Counted from the stretch's first letter, positions 29,195-38,483 are shown. The stretch: 64,000 nucleotides of DNA from Fibrella aestuarina BUZ 2 (GCF_000331105.1 NC_020054.1:1353698-1417697), one strand, 5' to 3'. Numbers and translations are program-made. The notes: generated by a model from the sequence alone, not told the origin.

Positions 29195-30376
29195 TTATAG
29201 GGTTCCTCTCAATTCCTGTTCGCGTTCGATGGCTTCGAAAAGGGCCTTGAAATTGCCTTTGCCAAACGAGCGGGCACCCTTGCGCTGAATAATCTCGAAG
29301 AACAGCGTCGGCCGCGGACAGATGGGCTTCGTGAACAACTGAAGCAGATACCCTTCTTCGTCGCGATCCACCAGAATACCCAGCGGACGCAGCGTTTCGA
29401 TTTCCTCGTCGATCTCGCCGACGCGTTCTTTCAGGTCGTCGTAGTACGTATCGGGCACGCGCAGGAATTCGACGCCCCGGTCGCGCAGGGCCGTTACGGT
29501 AGCCACAATGTCATCGGTCGCCACGGCCATGTGCTGAATACCAGCCCCGCCGTAGAAATCGATGTATTCTTCAATCTGTGACTTCTTCTTGCCTTCGGCC
29601 GGTTCGTTGATCGGAAATTTCACCCGGCCATTGCCGTTGCTCATCACCTTGCTCATCAGGGCGGTGTAGTCGGTCGAGATGTCTTTGTCGTCAAACGAGA
29701 CCAATTGGCTGAAGCCCATCACGTTGGCGTAGAAATTAACCCATTGGTTCATTTCGTTCCAGCCTACGTTGCCCACCATATGATCTACGTAAAGCAGACC
29801 CGTCGGCGCAGGCTGATAAGCAGGTTGCCAGGCTTCGTAACCCGGCAGGAAAACGCCTGCGTAGTCGGTGCGCTCCACAAACAGGTGCACCGTGTCGCCG
29901 TAGGTGTGAATGCCCGACCGGACAACGTACCCAAAGCGGTCTTCTTCGCGGGTTGGTTGCAGAAAAGGCACAGCCCCGCGTTGAGTGGTTTCGCGGAACG
30001 CCGCCGTCGCATCGTCGACCCAGAACGCGACCACGCGTACACCGTCGCCATGTTTGTCGAGGTGCGCGCCAATATCAGTGCCGCCGTGGAGGGGTGAGGT
30101 CAGTACGAGCCGGATTTTGCCCTGCTCCACGACATACGATTCGCGGTCGCGGAGGCCCGTCGATAGCCCGGCATGGGCCAGTGGCTGAAACCCAAAAGCG
30201 GTTTGGAAGTAATGAGCTGCCTGCCGGGCATTGCTTACGTACAGTTCGACGTAATCGGTGCCGTTGAGCGGCAGAAAATCTGCTGAGGGCTGATTGTGTT
30301 GGGCAACGGCCAGCGCTTCTGTAGCGGGGTCCGAAACAAGCATCGCTTCCATACCGGAGAGAGCAACGGGCAGCAT
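29195..30376 (-). CDS. hppD: 4-hydroxyphenylpyruvate dioxygenase
   Basis: Up to 393 residues. It converts 4-hydroxyphenylpyruvate to homogentisate with Fe(II) and O2. Two vicinal-oxygen-chelate domains are present (about 38-180 and 193-370). The iron ligands are His199 (LLYVDHMVGN), His282 (GIQHMAVATDD) and Glu361 (LFFEIIQRKGARSFGKGNFK region). The start is uncertain: ATGs at 30376, 30352 and 30343 are all possible. The first lies inside a hairpin (AGCATCGG 30372-30379 with CCGATGCT 30393-30400), which favours a downstream start or start-codon masking. It is first in the HPPD-phhA-marR run. Confidence 0.94.
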   Translation of the reverse strand: MLPVALSGMEAMLVSDPATEALAVAQHNQPSADFLPLNGTDYVELYVSNARQAAHYFQTAFGFQPLAHAGLSTGLRDRESYVVEQGKIRLVLTSPLHGGTDIGAHLDKHGDGVRVVAFWVDDATAAFRETTQRGAVPFLQPTREEDRFGYVVRSGIHTYGDTVHLFVERTDYAGVFLPGYEAWQPAYQPAPTGLLYVDHMVGNVGWNEMNQWVNFYANVMGFSQLVSFDDKDISTDYTALMSKVMSNGNGRVKFPINEPAEGKKKSQIEEYIDFYGGAGIQHMAVATDDIVATVTALRDRGVEFLRVPDTYYDDLKERVGEIDEEIETLRPLGILVDRDEEGYLLQLFTKPICPRPTLFFEIIQRKGARSFGKGNFKALFEAIEREQELRGTL

Positions 30377-30433
30377 CGGAGGCTAACCAACCCCGATGCT
30401 ACCGTCGCTCATTTGTTGATGAAGGTAATTAGC

Positions 30434-30450
30434 TTAACAACTATTGTTTA
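30434..30450. promoter_or_regulatory. Candidate MarR-type operator upstream of HPPD
   Basis: TTAACAA-CTA-TTGTTTA is a near-palindrome (one mismatch) of MarR-operator style, about 60 bases before the HPPD start. A TATAATTG sequence on the minus strand just upstream (about 30456-30463) is one base from the TAnnTTTG box. The assignment is inference from position and symmetry. Confidence 0.35.
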
Positions 30451-30631
30451 GCGTACAATTATAACAACAAACAACAGGTTATGGTACATTATCAAGAAGA
30501 TTTATTATTGAATGGGTGAGTTATCACCTCACGGGTAACTAGCCGTAGAGTAAATGGGCGCGATACAGCCGTCGCTGACGTAGAACAAATGAATCAGGCT
30601 TGTATGTTTGTATACCACCTTATTGACCTGT

Positions 30632-31240
30632 ATGCCCCGTTTTCGTGCTTTTTATGTAATCGCTGGATTAAGTTGGATGGTGGCCTGTTCATCACCTCAA
30701 AACGAACAGGCCCAGCAGGCTGCGGCCGATAGTGTGAGCCGGGCGGCCAGTACGTCGGCGGTTAGTGATTCGGTTACGGCCCCCACGGCGCCTACCGTTG
30801 CGAACTCGGCCAACCCGCCCATGCCGACGCGCTCGGCGCAGGATGTGGTGGCGGCGCTGTATGCGGCGCACGATGCCCAGAAAAGTCCGTTTTACCAGTC
30901 GGAAAGCCGCACGCGCATCCGGCAATATTTCACGACCGAACTCGCCAACCTGATCTGGCGCGATGCCAAAAGCACCTCGCGGGGCAAGCTGGGGCGCCTC
31001 GATGCCGATCCGCTCTACGACGCGCAGGATACCGACATCAAAGAGTTTATCATTCAGCCCGCTGTGGTCAAAAACAACGAAGCCGAAGTGCAGGTGACGT
31101 TCTCGAATCTGGGCGCGAAAAAAACCTTTACGTTCCTCCTACAAAACGAAAACGGCAACTGGCGCATCGGCGATATTCTCTACGGCGATGGCAGCCAACT
31201 CTACCAGAAGCTGAGCGGAAAGGCTGAGATTGTACAATGA
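30632..31240 (+). CDS. Lipoprotein with DUF3828-like domain
   Basis: About 202 residues from ATG 30632. The signal MPRFRAFYVIAGLSWMVACSS carries a lipobox ending in Cys19. A Ala/Ser/Pro/Thr-rich linker (about 25-65) precedes a compact alpha/beta domain: VVAALYAAHDAQ, ADPLYDAQDTDIKEFIIQP, AEVQVTFSNLG and NWRIGDILY. This matches the DUF3828 pattern (a D-P-x-x-x-A-Q-D motif and a C-terminal WRIxDI). Family function is unknown. A TTG at 30608 would extend the frame but is less likely. A 42-bp inverted repeat begins 10 bases after the stop. Confidence 0.65.
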   Translation: MPRFRAFYVIAGLSWMVACSSPQNEQAQQAAADSVSRAASTSAVSDSVTAPTAPTVANSANPPMPTRSAQDVVAALYAAHDAQKSPFYQSESRTRIRQYFTTELANLIWRDAKSTSRGKLGRLDADPLYDAQDTDIKEFIIQPAVVKNNEAEVQVTFSNLGAKKTFTFLLQNENGNWRIGDILYGDGSQLYQKLSGKAEIVQ

Positions 31241-31249
31241 AGCATGTAT

Positions 31250-31343
31250 AATGAATAATGGATGATGTATAATGAACAATGGGGCTGACGCAAGAAAACA
31301 CGCGTCAGCCCCATTGTTCATTATACATCATCCATTATTCATT
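31250..31343. repeat. Perfect 42-bp inverted repeat between convergent genes
   Basis: 31250-31291 is exactly complementary to 31302-31343 with a 10-base loop. The outer arm is made of AATGAATAATG/GATGTATAATG-type words; the inner tip is GGGGCTGACGC. It lies between a plus-strand and a minus-strand gene and touches the stop codon of the M20 gene. It may serve as a bidirectional terminator, though no T-run follows. Confidence 0.95.
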
Positions 31344-32533
31344 CACACTCCCCCTAACTCCTGCACGGCGAGCCAGGCCATGAGGCCGGGGCCGATGGCG
31401 AGGGCGCTTTCGTCGATGTCGAACGTGGGCGTGTGGACACCGCTGGTAATGCCACGGGCTTCATTGCGGGTGCCGAGGCGGTAAAAGCACGAGTCGACCA
31501 CCTGTGAGTAGAAGGCAAAATCTTCGCCTGCCATCCACAGATCCAGATCAACCACGTTTTCGCGGCCCATGTAGGCTTCGGCCTGGGTACGTAGGCGGCG
31601 GGTCAGCTCGGGGTGGTTTTTGAGGAAGGGGTAGCCTTTCACGCGGGTAAATTCGCAGGTGCCGCCCATCGCTTCGGCCATTGTTTCGGCCATTTTCTGC
31701 ATCTGCGCCATGCCTTTCTCGCGCCACTCTTCATTCATGCACCGGAACGTTCCCTCGATTTCCACGTAGTTGGGAATCACGTTGGTGACGCCGTCGGCGA
31801 TGAACCGCCCAAACGACAGCACCGACGGGCTGGCGGGCGGGCGGTTGCGACTGATGATTTGTTGCAGCGCCACGATAATGTGCGAGGCGATCAGCACCGG
31901 GTCGACGAGGTTATCAGGCATGGCGGCGTGGCCCCCTTTGCCGCGCACGGTCATGTAGATTTCGTCGGTGCTGGCCATGTACATGCCTTCCCGGAAGCCA
32001 ATTTTGCCAACAGGTACGTTGGGGGCGACGTGCTGCCCAATCATACCCGCCGGCCGTGGGTTGTCGAGCACACCCTCTTTGATCATCAGCGAAGCGCCGC
32101 CGGGTGCTTTTTCTTCCGCGGGCTGAAATACCAGCTTGATCGTGCCCGAAAACTGATCGCGCAGCTGGGTCAGAATGCGGGCTGTGCCCAATAAGCTGGC
32201 CGTATGTACGTCGTGCCCGCAGGCGTGCATCACCCCCTCGACCGTCGACTTGTAGGGAACTTCGTTGGCTTCATGAATGGGCAGGGCGTCCATGTCGGCG
32301 CGCAGGCCAACGACTCGCTCATTGCCGGGCAACGTACCGGTGATGAGCGCCACCACGCCCGTATCGGCCACCCCTTCCTGCGGCTCAAGGCCCAGGGCAG
32401 TAAGCTCACGCGCGACAAACCGGGCGGTTTCACGTTCGTTGAACGACAGTTCGGGGTGAGCGTGAAGGTGCCGACGGGTCTGAACCGCATCGGCGGCATA
32501 TTGCTGGGAAAGCGATTTTATCGAGTCAAGCAT
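31343..32533 (-). CDS. M20-family amidohydrolase (N-acyl amino acid/hippurate hydrolase type)
   Basis: 396 residues. Metal ligands of the M20D group are visible: Cys105 and His107 in HACGHDVH, Glu140/Glu141 in FQPAEEKAPGG, His168 in GQHVAPN and a C-terminal His in SGVHTPTFD. The lid/dimerisation domain lies at about 185-300 (VRGKGGHAAMPDNLVDP). Such enzymes remove acyl groups from amino acids or related amides. It is flanked by long inverted repeats on both sides and is not in an obvious operon. Substrate unknown. Confidence 0.9.
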   Translation of the reverse strand: MLDSIKSLSQQYAADAVQTRRHLHAHPELSFNERETARFVARELTALGLEPQEGVADTGVVALITGTLPGNERVVGLRADMDALPIHEANEVPYKSTVEGVMHACGHDVHTASLLGTARILTQLRDQFSGTIKLVFQPAEEKAPGGASLMIKEGVLDNPRPAGMIGQHVAPNVPVGKIGFREGMYMASTDEIYMTVRGKGGHAAMPDNLVDPVLIASHIIVALQQIISRNRPPASPSVLSFGRFIADGVTNVIPNYVEIEGTFRCMNEEWREKGMAQMQKMAETMAEAMGGTCEFTRVKGYPFLKNHPELTRRLRTQAEAYMGRENVVDLDLWMAGEDFAFYSQVVDSCFYRLGTRNEARGITSGVHTPTFDIDESALAIGPGLMAWLAVQELGGV

Positions 32534-32548
32534 GTGTATTTAATGCAC

Positions 32549-32626
32549 AATGACTAATGGACGATGGACAATGACCAATGCGAACCGCACTATCCATTAT
32601 ACATTGTTCATCGTCCATTAGTCATT
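32549..32626. repeat. 25-bp inverted repeat upstream of the M20 gene
   Basis: 32549-32573 (AATGACTAATGGACGATG core) pairs with 32602-32626 with one mismatch, around a 28-base loop. It is built of the same AATG-type words as the elements at 31250 and 38481. Confidence 0.9.
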
Positions 32627-32629
32627 CCG

Positions 32630-33346
32630 TTAATCCTGCATAGCCAGGTATTGATAATCATTAACAACGGCGTGGAGCAGTTGATAGCTGTCTAAGCTGG
32701 TTGTGATTGAAAGAACGTCTTTAATTTTTTCGGCGGCCCGTAACACGGCCTCCGACGATCCGCGCTGAAGCACCTCGCGGATAACCTGAATGTCCTGATC
32801 CGACAACTGGGCGGCTTGGGGGAACGTGACGCGGTAATCGTCGGGCAGTTGCGAATAGGTGATATCGCTGAGATTGACTTTAGGCTTCAACCGAATGACC
32901 GTCGTGCCGGCCGCCATATCGCCGAGGCGCTGCCCTTTGCCGTTGGCCGCCACACAGATCACCGCGACCAGGCCGCTAAAAATGCGCGTGTCGATCAGCC
33001 GGAGTAGCCAACGGAGCAAGTAGGCCCCGATACCCGGCTGGCTGCCGTCCATCATCACGACCCGAATTTTCATCGCAATCTTGCCCAGACTCTGCCCGTT
33101 GAGGAGCCATTCGCACAGGAAGTCGTAGAAAATAATGGGCAACCCGACCACAACGAGGTAATACACAATGCCGATCGTCTGGTTGAGCCCGTTGCGGCCT
33201 AAAAGCGTGGCGGGCAGGATGGCCGTCAGCAACACCCAGCCTGCGATCACTACATAGTCGATGACCGTGGCCAGGATGCGGTCACCAATGCTGGCGGGTT
33301 CATACTCAAGCAGTACATTCTGTGAGGTGTTGATTGCAATGGCCAT
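32630..33346 (-). CDS. RDD-family membrane protein
   Basis: 238 residues. The RDD domain occupies about 15-150: PASIGDRILATVIDYVVIAGW, a second helix ILPATLLGRNG, GQSLGKIAMKIRVV and LLRLIDTRIF, with the Arg/Asp residues that name the family. There are about three membrane segments. The C-terminal 90 residues are soluble and helical. RDD proteins are thought to act in ion or small-molecule transport. The gene is divergent from the SpoIIM-like gene 170 bases away and belongs to the MoxR island by context. Confidence 0.88.
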   Translation of the reverse strand: MAIAINTSQNVLLEYEPASIGDRILATVIDYVVIAGWVLLTAILPATLLGRNGLNQTIGIVYYLVVVGLPIIFYDFLCEWLLNGQSLGKIAMKIRVVMMDGSQPGIGAYLLRWLLRLIDTRIFSGLVAVICVAANGKGQRLGDMAAGTTVIRLKPKVNLSDITYSQLPDDYRVTFPQAAQLSDQDIQVIREVLQRGSSEAVLRAAEKIKDVLSITTSLDSYQLLHAVVNDYQYLAMQD

Positions 33347-33515
33347 GCGGTCGTTCGGCGTTAGCGGCGAAAAAGGACTACAACTGCCTGCAGCCAGATA
33401 CGAAACCTGGCAACAAGCCTATAGGCTGACGACGCGAAGCTAATGCCCAACGACAAGTTTTTGTTTCTACTTCGTCCTTTTTTCAGTACTATTAACCTCA
33501 GAATCGACGACAACC

Positions 33516-34466
33516 ATGCGTGAAGCCGCTTTTGTAAAACGGAATACCGACAAGTGGACTGAGATTGAGCAGAACCCGACAACCGACCCGGACGAACTGA
33601 CCGCCCGGTATGTGGAGCTGACCGATGACCTGTCGTATGCCCGCACGTTTTACCCCAATGCCAATGTGACGCGCTACCTCAACGGACTGGCCGCGCAGAT
33701 GCACCGGGGGCTGATGCAGAACCGGCGCGAAGAACGGGGCCGGTTTGTGGCCTTCTGGACGCGCGAGTTACCCACACTGTTCTACCAGTCGCACCGGTTA
33801 CTAGCCGTATCGGCCATTCTGTTTGGGGTAGCCTGCTTCATCGGCTGGCTGTCGGCGCTCAACGACCCCACTTTTGTGCGGCTCATCCTGGGCGACGAGT
33901 ACGTGAACATGACCCTCGAAAATATCAAGAAGGGTGATCCGCTGGGCGTGTATGGCAAGAGCGACCAATCGTCGATGTTTTTCCAGATTACGCTCAACAA
34001 CATCGGCGTTTCGTTTCGGGCATTTGTGGCGGGCGTCGTCGCTTCCATTGGCACGGTGATGTTGCTGTTCTACAACGGGGTGATGCTGGGGGCGTTTCAG
34101 GCGTTTTTTTATGAGCGCGGCCTGCTGCTCGACTCGTTCCTCAAAATCTGGATTCACGGCACCCTCGAAATCTCGGCCATCGTGATTGCGGGCTGTGCGG
34201 GCCTTACCATGGGCAACAGCCTGCTGTTTCCAGGTACGTTCACCCGGATGGAATCCTTCAAGCGAGGTGCCAAACAGGGCCTGAAAATCGTGATTGGCCT
34301 GGTACCGATCTTCATCATGGCGGGCTTTCTGGAAAGCTTCGTTACGCGCCTCACGTTGCCGCCCATCCTAAGTTTGTTGATTATCGGAACATCGGCGGCG
34401 TTCATTATCTGGTATTTCATCCTTTACCCGATTCAACTCAACAGGAAGGGGGCGGCAAACCGGTAA
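33516..34466 (+). CDS. SpoIIM/DUF95-family membrane protein
   Basis: 316 residues with about five membrane segments after a soluble helical N-terminus (1-85). The DUF95 core includes FFQITLNNIGVSFRAFVAGV, LLFYNGVMLGAFQAFF and KIWIHGTLEISAIVIAGCAGL, typical of stage II sporulation protein M relatives in non-sporulating Bacteroidetes. It is first of a plus-strand run with the 34537, 35486 and 36252 membrane proteins and MoxR. A role in a membrane-associated complex is inferred from that context. Confidence 0.88.
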   Translation: MREAAFVKRNTDKWTEIEQNPTTDPDELTARYVELTDDLSYARTFYPNANVTRYLNGLAAQMHRGLMQNRREERGRFVAFWTRELPTLFYQSHRLLAVSAILFGVACFIGWLSALNDPTFVRLILGDEYVNMTLENIKKGDPLGVYGKSDQSSMFFQITLNNIGVSFRAFVAGVVASIGTVMLLFYNGVMLGAFQAFFYERGLLLDSFLKIWIHGTLEISAIVIAGCAGLTMGNSLLFPGTFTRMESFKRGAKQGLKIVIGLVPIFIMAGFLESFVTRLTLPPILSLLIIGTSAAFIIWYFILYPIQLNRKGAANR

Positions 34467-34536
34467 ACTGGATTCCATAAACACACACGGCTTCAACTGC
34501 CCCTTATAGATCCCTATCAATCCATCCTTTTTGCGC

Positions 34537-35439
34537 ATGATCACGTTTGAACAACGCCGCGATTTCGGCGAAAAAATCAATATCACGTTCTCGTTCCTGA
34601 CCGAAAACATTCGGGGGCTGGGGCTGGCGTTGCTCTACATTGTGGGGCCGGTGGCGCTGGTGGGTGGTATCATCTCAGGCTATGCCCAGGCCGGTGTGCT
34701 GGGTTCGGCTTCGTCAATCAAGACCCCCGATCAGATCATTGACTTTTACGGCCGTATCTTTTCGGGGGGGGCGCTGGTCGGCCTTGCGTTTCAACTGATT
34801 GGGTACGTGCTGGTGAGCCTCGTTACCTATTCCTACATTCATCTGTACCGCCGCAACCCCGGCCGCCCAATTGAGGTGAGCGAGGTATGGGCCGAAGTGC
34901 AAGGGTTCATTGGGTCAGGCATTATGCTCACCATTGCGTCGTCCATTATCATGGCGGTGGCGTTTGTGCTACTTATCCTGCCGGGTGTCTACGTGATGGT
35001 GGCGCTGTCGCTCGCTACGCCGGTGCTGGTATTTGAGCGGACCGACGTGGGGCAGGCCATCAGCCGGAGTTTCAAACTCATCGCCGACAACTGGTGGGCA
35101 ACAGCCGGGCTGCTGTTGGTTATGGGTATCGTGGCGGGTATCATGAGTATGGTGTTTACGATCCCGGCCGGGATCGTTGGCGGCTTATTTGGCGCCGGTG
35201 TGCTCAAAGAGGCCACTATACTCACCACGCTGGTTACCGCTTTTGGCTCGGTGGGAACGTCCGTACTCCAGTCGTTATCGGCTACGGCGGCGGCGGTCCA
35301 GTATTTTAACCTGGTTGAACAGAAAGAAGGCAGTAGCCTCGACCACGCCATTGACCGCATTGGGCAGCCAACGAACCCAGCGGCCAATGAGCTGCCCGCT
35401 TCGGTGCGCCGGGCGGCCGAAGAAGAAGGCGAGTATTAA
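34537..35439 (+). CDS. Polytopic membrane protein of the MoxR island
   Basis: About 300 residues from ATG 34537; the frame opens with a TTG at 34531, which is less likely. There are five to six membrane segments (LALLYIVGPVALVGGIISG, IIMAVAFVLLILPGVYVMVALSL, WWATAGLLLVMGIVAGIMSM). The segment ATPVLVFERTDVGQAISRSFKLI resembles membrane domains of glycerophosphodiester-phosphodiesterase-type or DUF975-like proteins. Second in the island; function unknown. Confidence 0.7.
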   Translation: MITFEQRRDFGEKINITFSFLTENIRGLGLALLYIVGPVALVGGIISGYAQAGVLGSASSIKTPDQIIDFYGRIFSGGALVGLAFQLIGYVLVSLVTYSYIHLYRRNPGRPIEVSEVWAEVQGFIGSGIMLTIASSIIMAVAFVLLILPGVYVMVALSLATPVLVFERTDVGQAISRSFKLIADNWWATAGLLLVMGIVAGIMSMVFTIPAGIVGGLFGAGVLKEATILTTLVTAFGSVGTSVLQSLSATAAAVQYFNLVEQKEGSSLDHAIDRIGQPTNPAANELPASVRRAAEEEGEY

Positions 35440-35485
35440 GTTGATTGAGAAGCGACGGTCAATGCCTATTGCCAATTCACGTATA

Positions 35486-36262
35486 ATGCGTCAACTGCGA
35501 GTCTTTCTTTGCTGCCTGCTCTGTGTGACGGGATCGCCATTATGGGCGCAGGATTCAACGAAGGTTGGCCCGGCGCAGGGGAAACAGGTGGTGATTACCC
35601 CGGAAGATGCCGACGAACGTCAGGATACGGCATCGTATGCCGCCGCCAACGATCAGGCGCCGGTTCAGGTACGTTCGGCCAATGCCGATTTGCTGGACAA
35701 GCTGCGCTCCAGTCGCGATTATCAGTATGGCGACGATGTGCCGCCCACGGCCAGCCTGTGGGATCAGTTCTGGGCGTGGTTCTGGCTGAAAGTTGGTGAA
35801 CTGTTGCGGACCCGAGCCTATCGGAGCGTCGGGCAGTATGTGCTGATGGTGGGCATCGCGGGGCTCGTCGTCTGGCTGCTGTATAAAGCCCAGGTGCTCA
35901 ACCGGCTGTTTCCCGGTCGGGCACGCAACCTGGGCCTCGACTACACTACGCTGGACGAAGACATTCATGCCATCAACTTCGCCGACCGGATCGACGAGGC
36001 CGTGGCCGGGCGAAATTACCGGTTGGCAGTGCGGCTGTTGTATCTGCAAACGCTCAAACGCCTGACCGACACCGGCCTGATCCGCTGGCAACCCAACAAA
36101 ACCAACCGGCAGTATGCCTATGAGCTAACCGGCAACCCCGCCCGGCTGGGTTTCGAGCAGTTGACCACCCATTTTGAATACGTGTGGTACGGCGACTTCC
36201 CCGTCGACGAAACGCGTTTTAACTCAATTCGCCAGGCGTTCACCCAATTCAATGCGTCCTAA
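35486..36262 (+). CDS. DUF4129-domain exported/membrane protein
   Basis: About 258 residues from ATG 35486, which gives a clean signal peptide MRQLRVFLCCLLCVTGSPLW followed by AQ; ATG 35462 is an alternative. A hydrophilic region (25-100) precedes one transmembrane helix (YVLMVGIAGLVVWLLYKAQV). The C-terminal DUF4129 domain has RNYRLAVRLLYLQTLKRLTDTG and HFEYVWYGDFPVD. DUF4129 proteins usually sit next to MoxR and DUF58 genes. The stop overlaps the next gene by 11 bases. Confidence 0.82.
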   Translation: MRQLRVFLCCLLCVTGSPLWAQDSTKVGPAQGKQVVITPEDADERQDTASYAAANDQAPVQVRSANADLLDKLRSSRDYQYGDDVPPTASLWDQFWAWFWLKVGELLRTRAYRSVGQYVLMVGIAGLVVWLLYKAQVLNRLFPGRARNLGLDYTTLDEDIHAINFADRIDEAVAGRNYRLAVRLLYLQTLKRLTDTGLIRWQPNKTNRQYAYELTGNPARLGFEQLTTHFEYVWYGDFPVDETRFNSIRQAFTQFNAS

Positions 36263-37454
36263 CAAATACATTGTTATCCTGCTGGCTACGGTGGTGGCGT
36301 TTGTGTTGTTTGAATACTACAAACCCAAACCCATCGACTGGAATCCGACGTACCAGAACGACGACAAAATTCCGTTCGGGGCCCAGGCGACCTTCGAACT
36401 GTTACCCAGTCTGATGCGGCAATCGTCGGTGCAAAGTACGCGACTGCCACCCTACAACCTGTTGACGGAGAGTCAACTGCCCGCCCGCAGCAACTACATC
36501 GCTATTTGCCAGACGTTCGATGCGGGCACGCTCGACACCCGTGAATTGCTGCGCTACGTGGCCAAAGGCAACACGGCCTTTCTGTCGGCCTACGAATTTT
36601 CGGATACACTCAGCCGGGCGTTGGGCTTCAAAGCTGACCTGAAAAATCCGCTCAAAGCCGATTCGACGCTGCGCTCTAATTTTGTGTTGCCCGCGTTGGT
36701 CCGGAAAGGGGGGTACACGTTCAAGCATGACGACGGGCGTAACTTTTTGATCGTAAAAAAGCCCAAATCGGGTATTACTGTACTAGCTCGGAACGCCCGC
36801 AACGAGGCAGTATTTCTGAAGGTTCCGCACGGCCGGGGTACGTTCTACATCCATAACCTGCCGCTGGCGTTTACCAATTATTACGCATTACAGCCCGCTT
36901 CCAGCGATTACATGGCCAAAGCGTTTTCGTTCCTGCCCGCCCAGCCGACCATCTGGGACGAGTACCAGAAACAGGGACGTTTTGGTGAAAACGAACAATC
37001 GCTGTTGCGCTACATCAAACAGCAGCCGGCTCTCAACTGGGCCTACCTGATTGGGCTCTGGGGGCTGATTCTGTACGTGTTTTTTGCGGGGAAACGTACC
37101 CAGCGCATTATCCCGGTGGTGGAACTGCCCAAAAACAGGTCGCTGGAATTTGCGCAGACGGTAGGCCGAATGTATTTCCAGCAGGCCAACCATGATAACG
37201 TAGCCCGCAAGAAAATACAGTACTTTCTGGCCGATATTCGCGAGCGATACCTCCTCAACACCCAAGCCCTCGACGCGGATTTTACGGAGACGCTCACCCG
37301 CAAGAGCGGCGTCCCACTCGATCAGGTGCAGACGCTTGTCCGGATGCTGGGGCAGGCTCAACAGGCCGTTTCGATCACTGAATTTGACTTGCTCCGACTC
37401 AACGCCGCCATCGAGCAGTTCTACGCGGCGGCGCATACTAAATTGACCACGTAA
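36252..37454 (+). CDS. DUF4350-domain membrane protein
   Basis: About 400 residues from ATG 36252, chosen because it overlaps the preceding stop by 11 bases and begins with a membrane anchor (MRPNKYIVILLATVVAFVLF). The DUF4350 part (about 40-230) has IPFGAQATFELLPSLM, YIAICQTFDAGTLDTRELLRYV and GRGTFYIHNLPLAFTNYY. A second transmembrane helix follows (NWAYLIGLWGLILYVFFAG). The C-terminus is a helical cytosolic domain. It is a standard partner of DUF4129 and MoxR genes; biochemical role unknown. Confidence 0.82.
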   Translation: MRPNKYIVILLATVVAFVLFEYYKPKPIDWNPTYQNDDKIPFGAQATFELLPSLMRQSSVQSTRLPPYNLLTESQLPARSNYIAICQTFDAGTLDTRELLRYVAKGNTAFLSAYEFSDTLSRALGFKADLKNPLKADSTLRSNFVLPALVRKGGYTFKHDDGRNFLIVKKPKSGITVLARNARNEAVFLKVPHGRGTFYIHNLPLAFTNYYALQPASSDYMAKAFSFLPAQPTIWDEYQKQGRFGENEQSLLRYIKQQPALNWAYLIGLWGLILYVFFAGKRTQRIIPVVELPKNRSLEFAQTVGRMYFQQANHDNVARKKIQYFLADIRERYLLNTQALDADFTETLTRKSGVPLDQVQTLVRMLGQAQQAVSITEFDLLRLNAAIEQFYAAAHTKLTT

Positions 37455-37505
37455 CCTAAGCTGGCCACAGAATCAGGTCGTAAATTGTACATTGATAATC
37501 CCCGC

Positions 37506-38483
37506 ATGGAACAACCGTTTGACACCCGCGTAGACCTACAAAGCCTGAAAACGGCCATCGATGCCATCCGTTCGGAGGTGGGTAAGGTGATCGTTGGGCA
37601 ACACCAAACCCTCGATTTGCTGCTCACGGCGCTGTTGGCTGATGGGCACGTACTGATCGAAGGGGTTCCGGGTGTGGCCAAAACCCTGACGGCCAAATTG
37701 CTGGCCAAGACCATTTCGGTGCAGTTTAGCCGGGTACAGTTTACGCCCGACCTGATGCCCGCCGATGTGCTGGGTACGTCGGTATTCAGCCCGAAAACGG
37801 CCGAGTTTTCGTTCAAACCGGGACCCATTTTCGCCAACCTCGTGTTAATCGATGAGATCAATCGGGCCCCGGCCAAAACGCAGGCATCGCTGTTTGAGGT
37901 GATGGAAGAACGGCAGGTGACCAACGACGGGACAACGTACCCGCTGGCGCCGCCGTTTATGGTCTTGGCTACGCAAAACCCCATCGAGCAGGAGGGAACC
38001 TACCGCCTGCCTGAGGCGCAGCTGGATCGCTTTCTGTTCAAAATCGTAGTGGGTTACCCCGATCAGGCCGACGAAGTCGATATCCTGCGCGGGCACCATC
38101 AACGCCGGAATCTGGCCGATGCCATCGACGCGATTGATGCCGTGCTGGCCGCCGACCAATTGGCCGACCTCCGCAGCAAGGTGCATCAGGTGCACGTGGA
38201 AGATAACCTCTTCGATTACATCGCGCAGATTGTGCGAAGTACCCGCGCCAACAAATCATTGTATCTGGGCGCTTCACCACGGGCCGCCGTTGCGCTCCTG
38301 AATAGCGCCAAGGCGCTGGCTACCATTCGGGGCCGCGATTTCGTAACGCCCGAAGATGTGCAGGAATTAGCCGCCCCCGTGCTGCGTCACCGTATTCTGC
38401 TGACGCCCGAACGGGAAATGGAGGGCGCTACCCCCGACGACGTAATTGCCCAACTCGTGCAGCGCGTCGAGGTGCCCAGGTGA
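37506..38483 (+). CDS. MoxR-family AAA+ ATPase
   Basis: About 325 residues from ATG 37506 (an in-frame TTG at 37485 is rejected). Walker A GVPGVAKT is at 53-60, Walker B VLIDEINR at 113-120, sensor 1 ATQNPIEQEGTY near 155-166, and the MoxR C-terminal helical domain has SPRAAVALLNSAKALA. MoxR ATPases are chaperone-like factors, usually paired with VWA or DUF58 proteins. No DUF58 or VWA gene follows: the TGA is embedded in the left arm of a 54-bp inverted repeat and the next gene is convergent. Confidence 0.93.
   Translation: MEQPFDTRVDLQSLKTAIDAIRSEVGKVIVGQHQTLDLLLTALLADGHVLIEGVPGVAKTLTAKLLAKTISVQFSRVQFTPDLMPADVLGTSVFSPKTAEFSFKPGPIFANLVLIDEINRAPAKTQASLFEVMEERQVTNDGTTYPLAPPFMVLATQNPIEQEGTYRLPEAQLDRFLFKIVVGYPDQADEVDILRGHHQRRNLADAIDAIDAVLAADQLADLRSKVHQVHVEDNLFDYIAQIVRSTRANKSLYLGASPRAAVALLNSAKALATIRGRDFVTPEDVQELAAPVLRHRILLTPEREMEGATPDDVIAQLVQRVEVPR

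Noticed and set aside
35177..35485. Upstream extension of the DUF4129 protein
   Set aside because: It overlaps the preceding membrane gene in another frame; the signal peptide begins at 35486 (or 35462).
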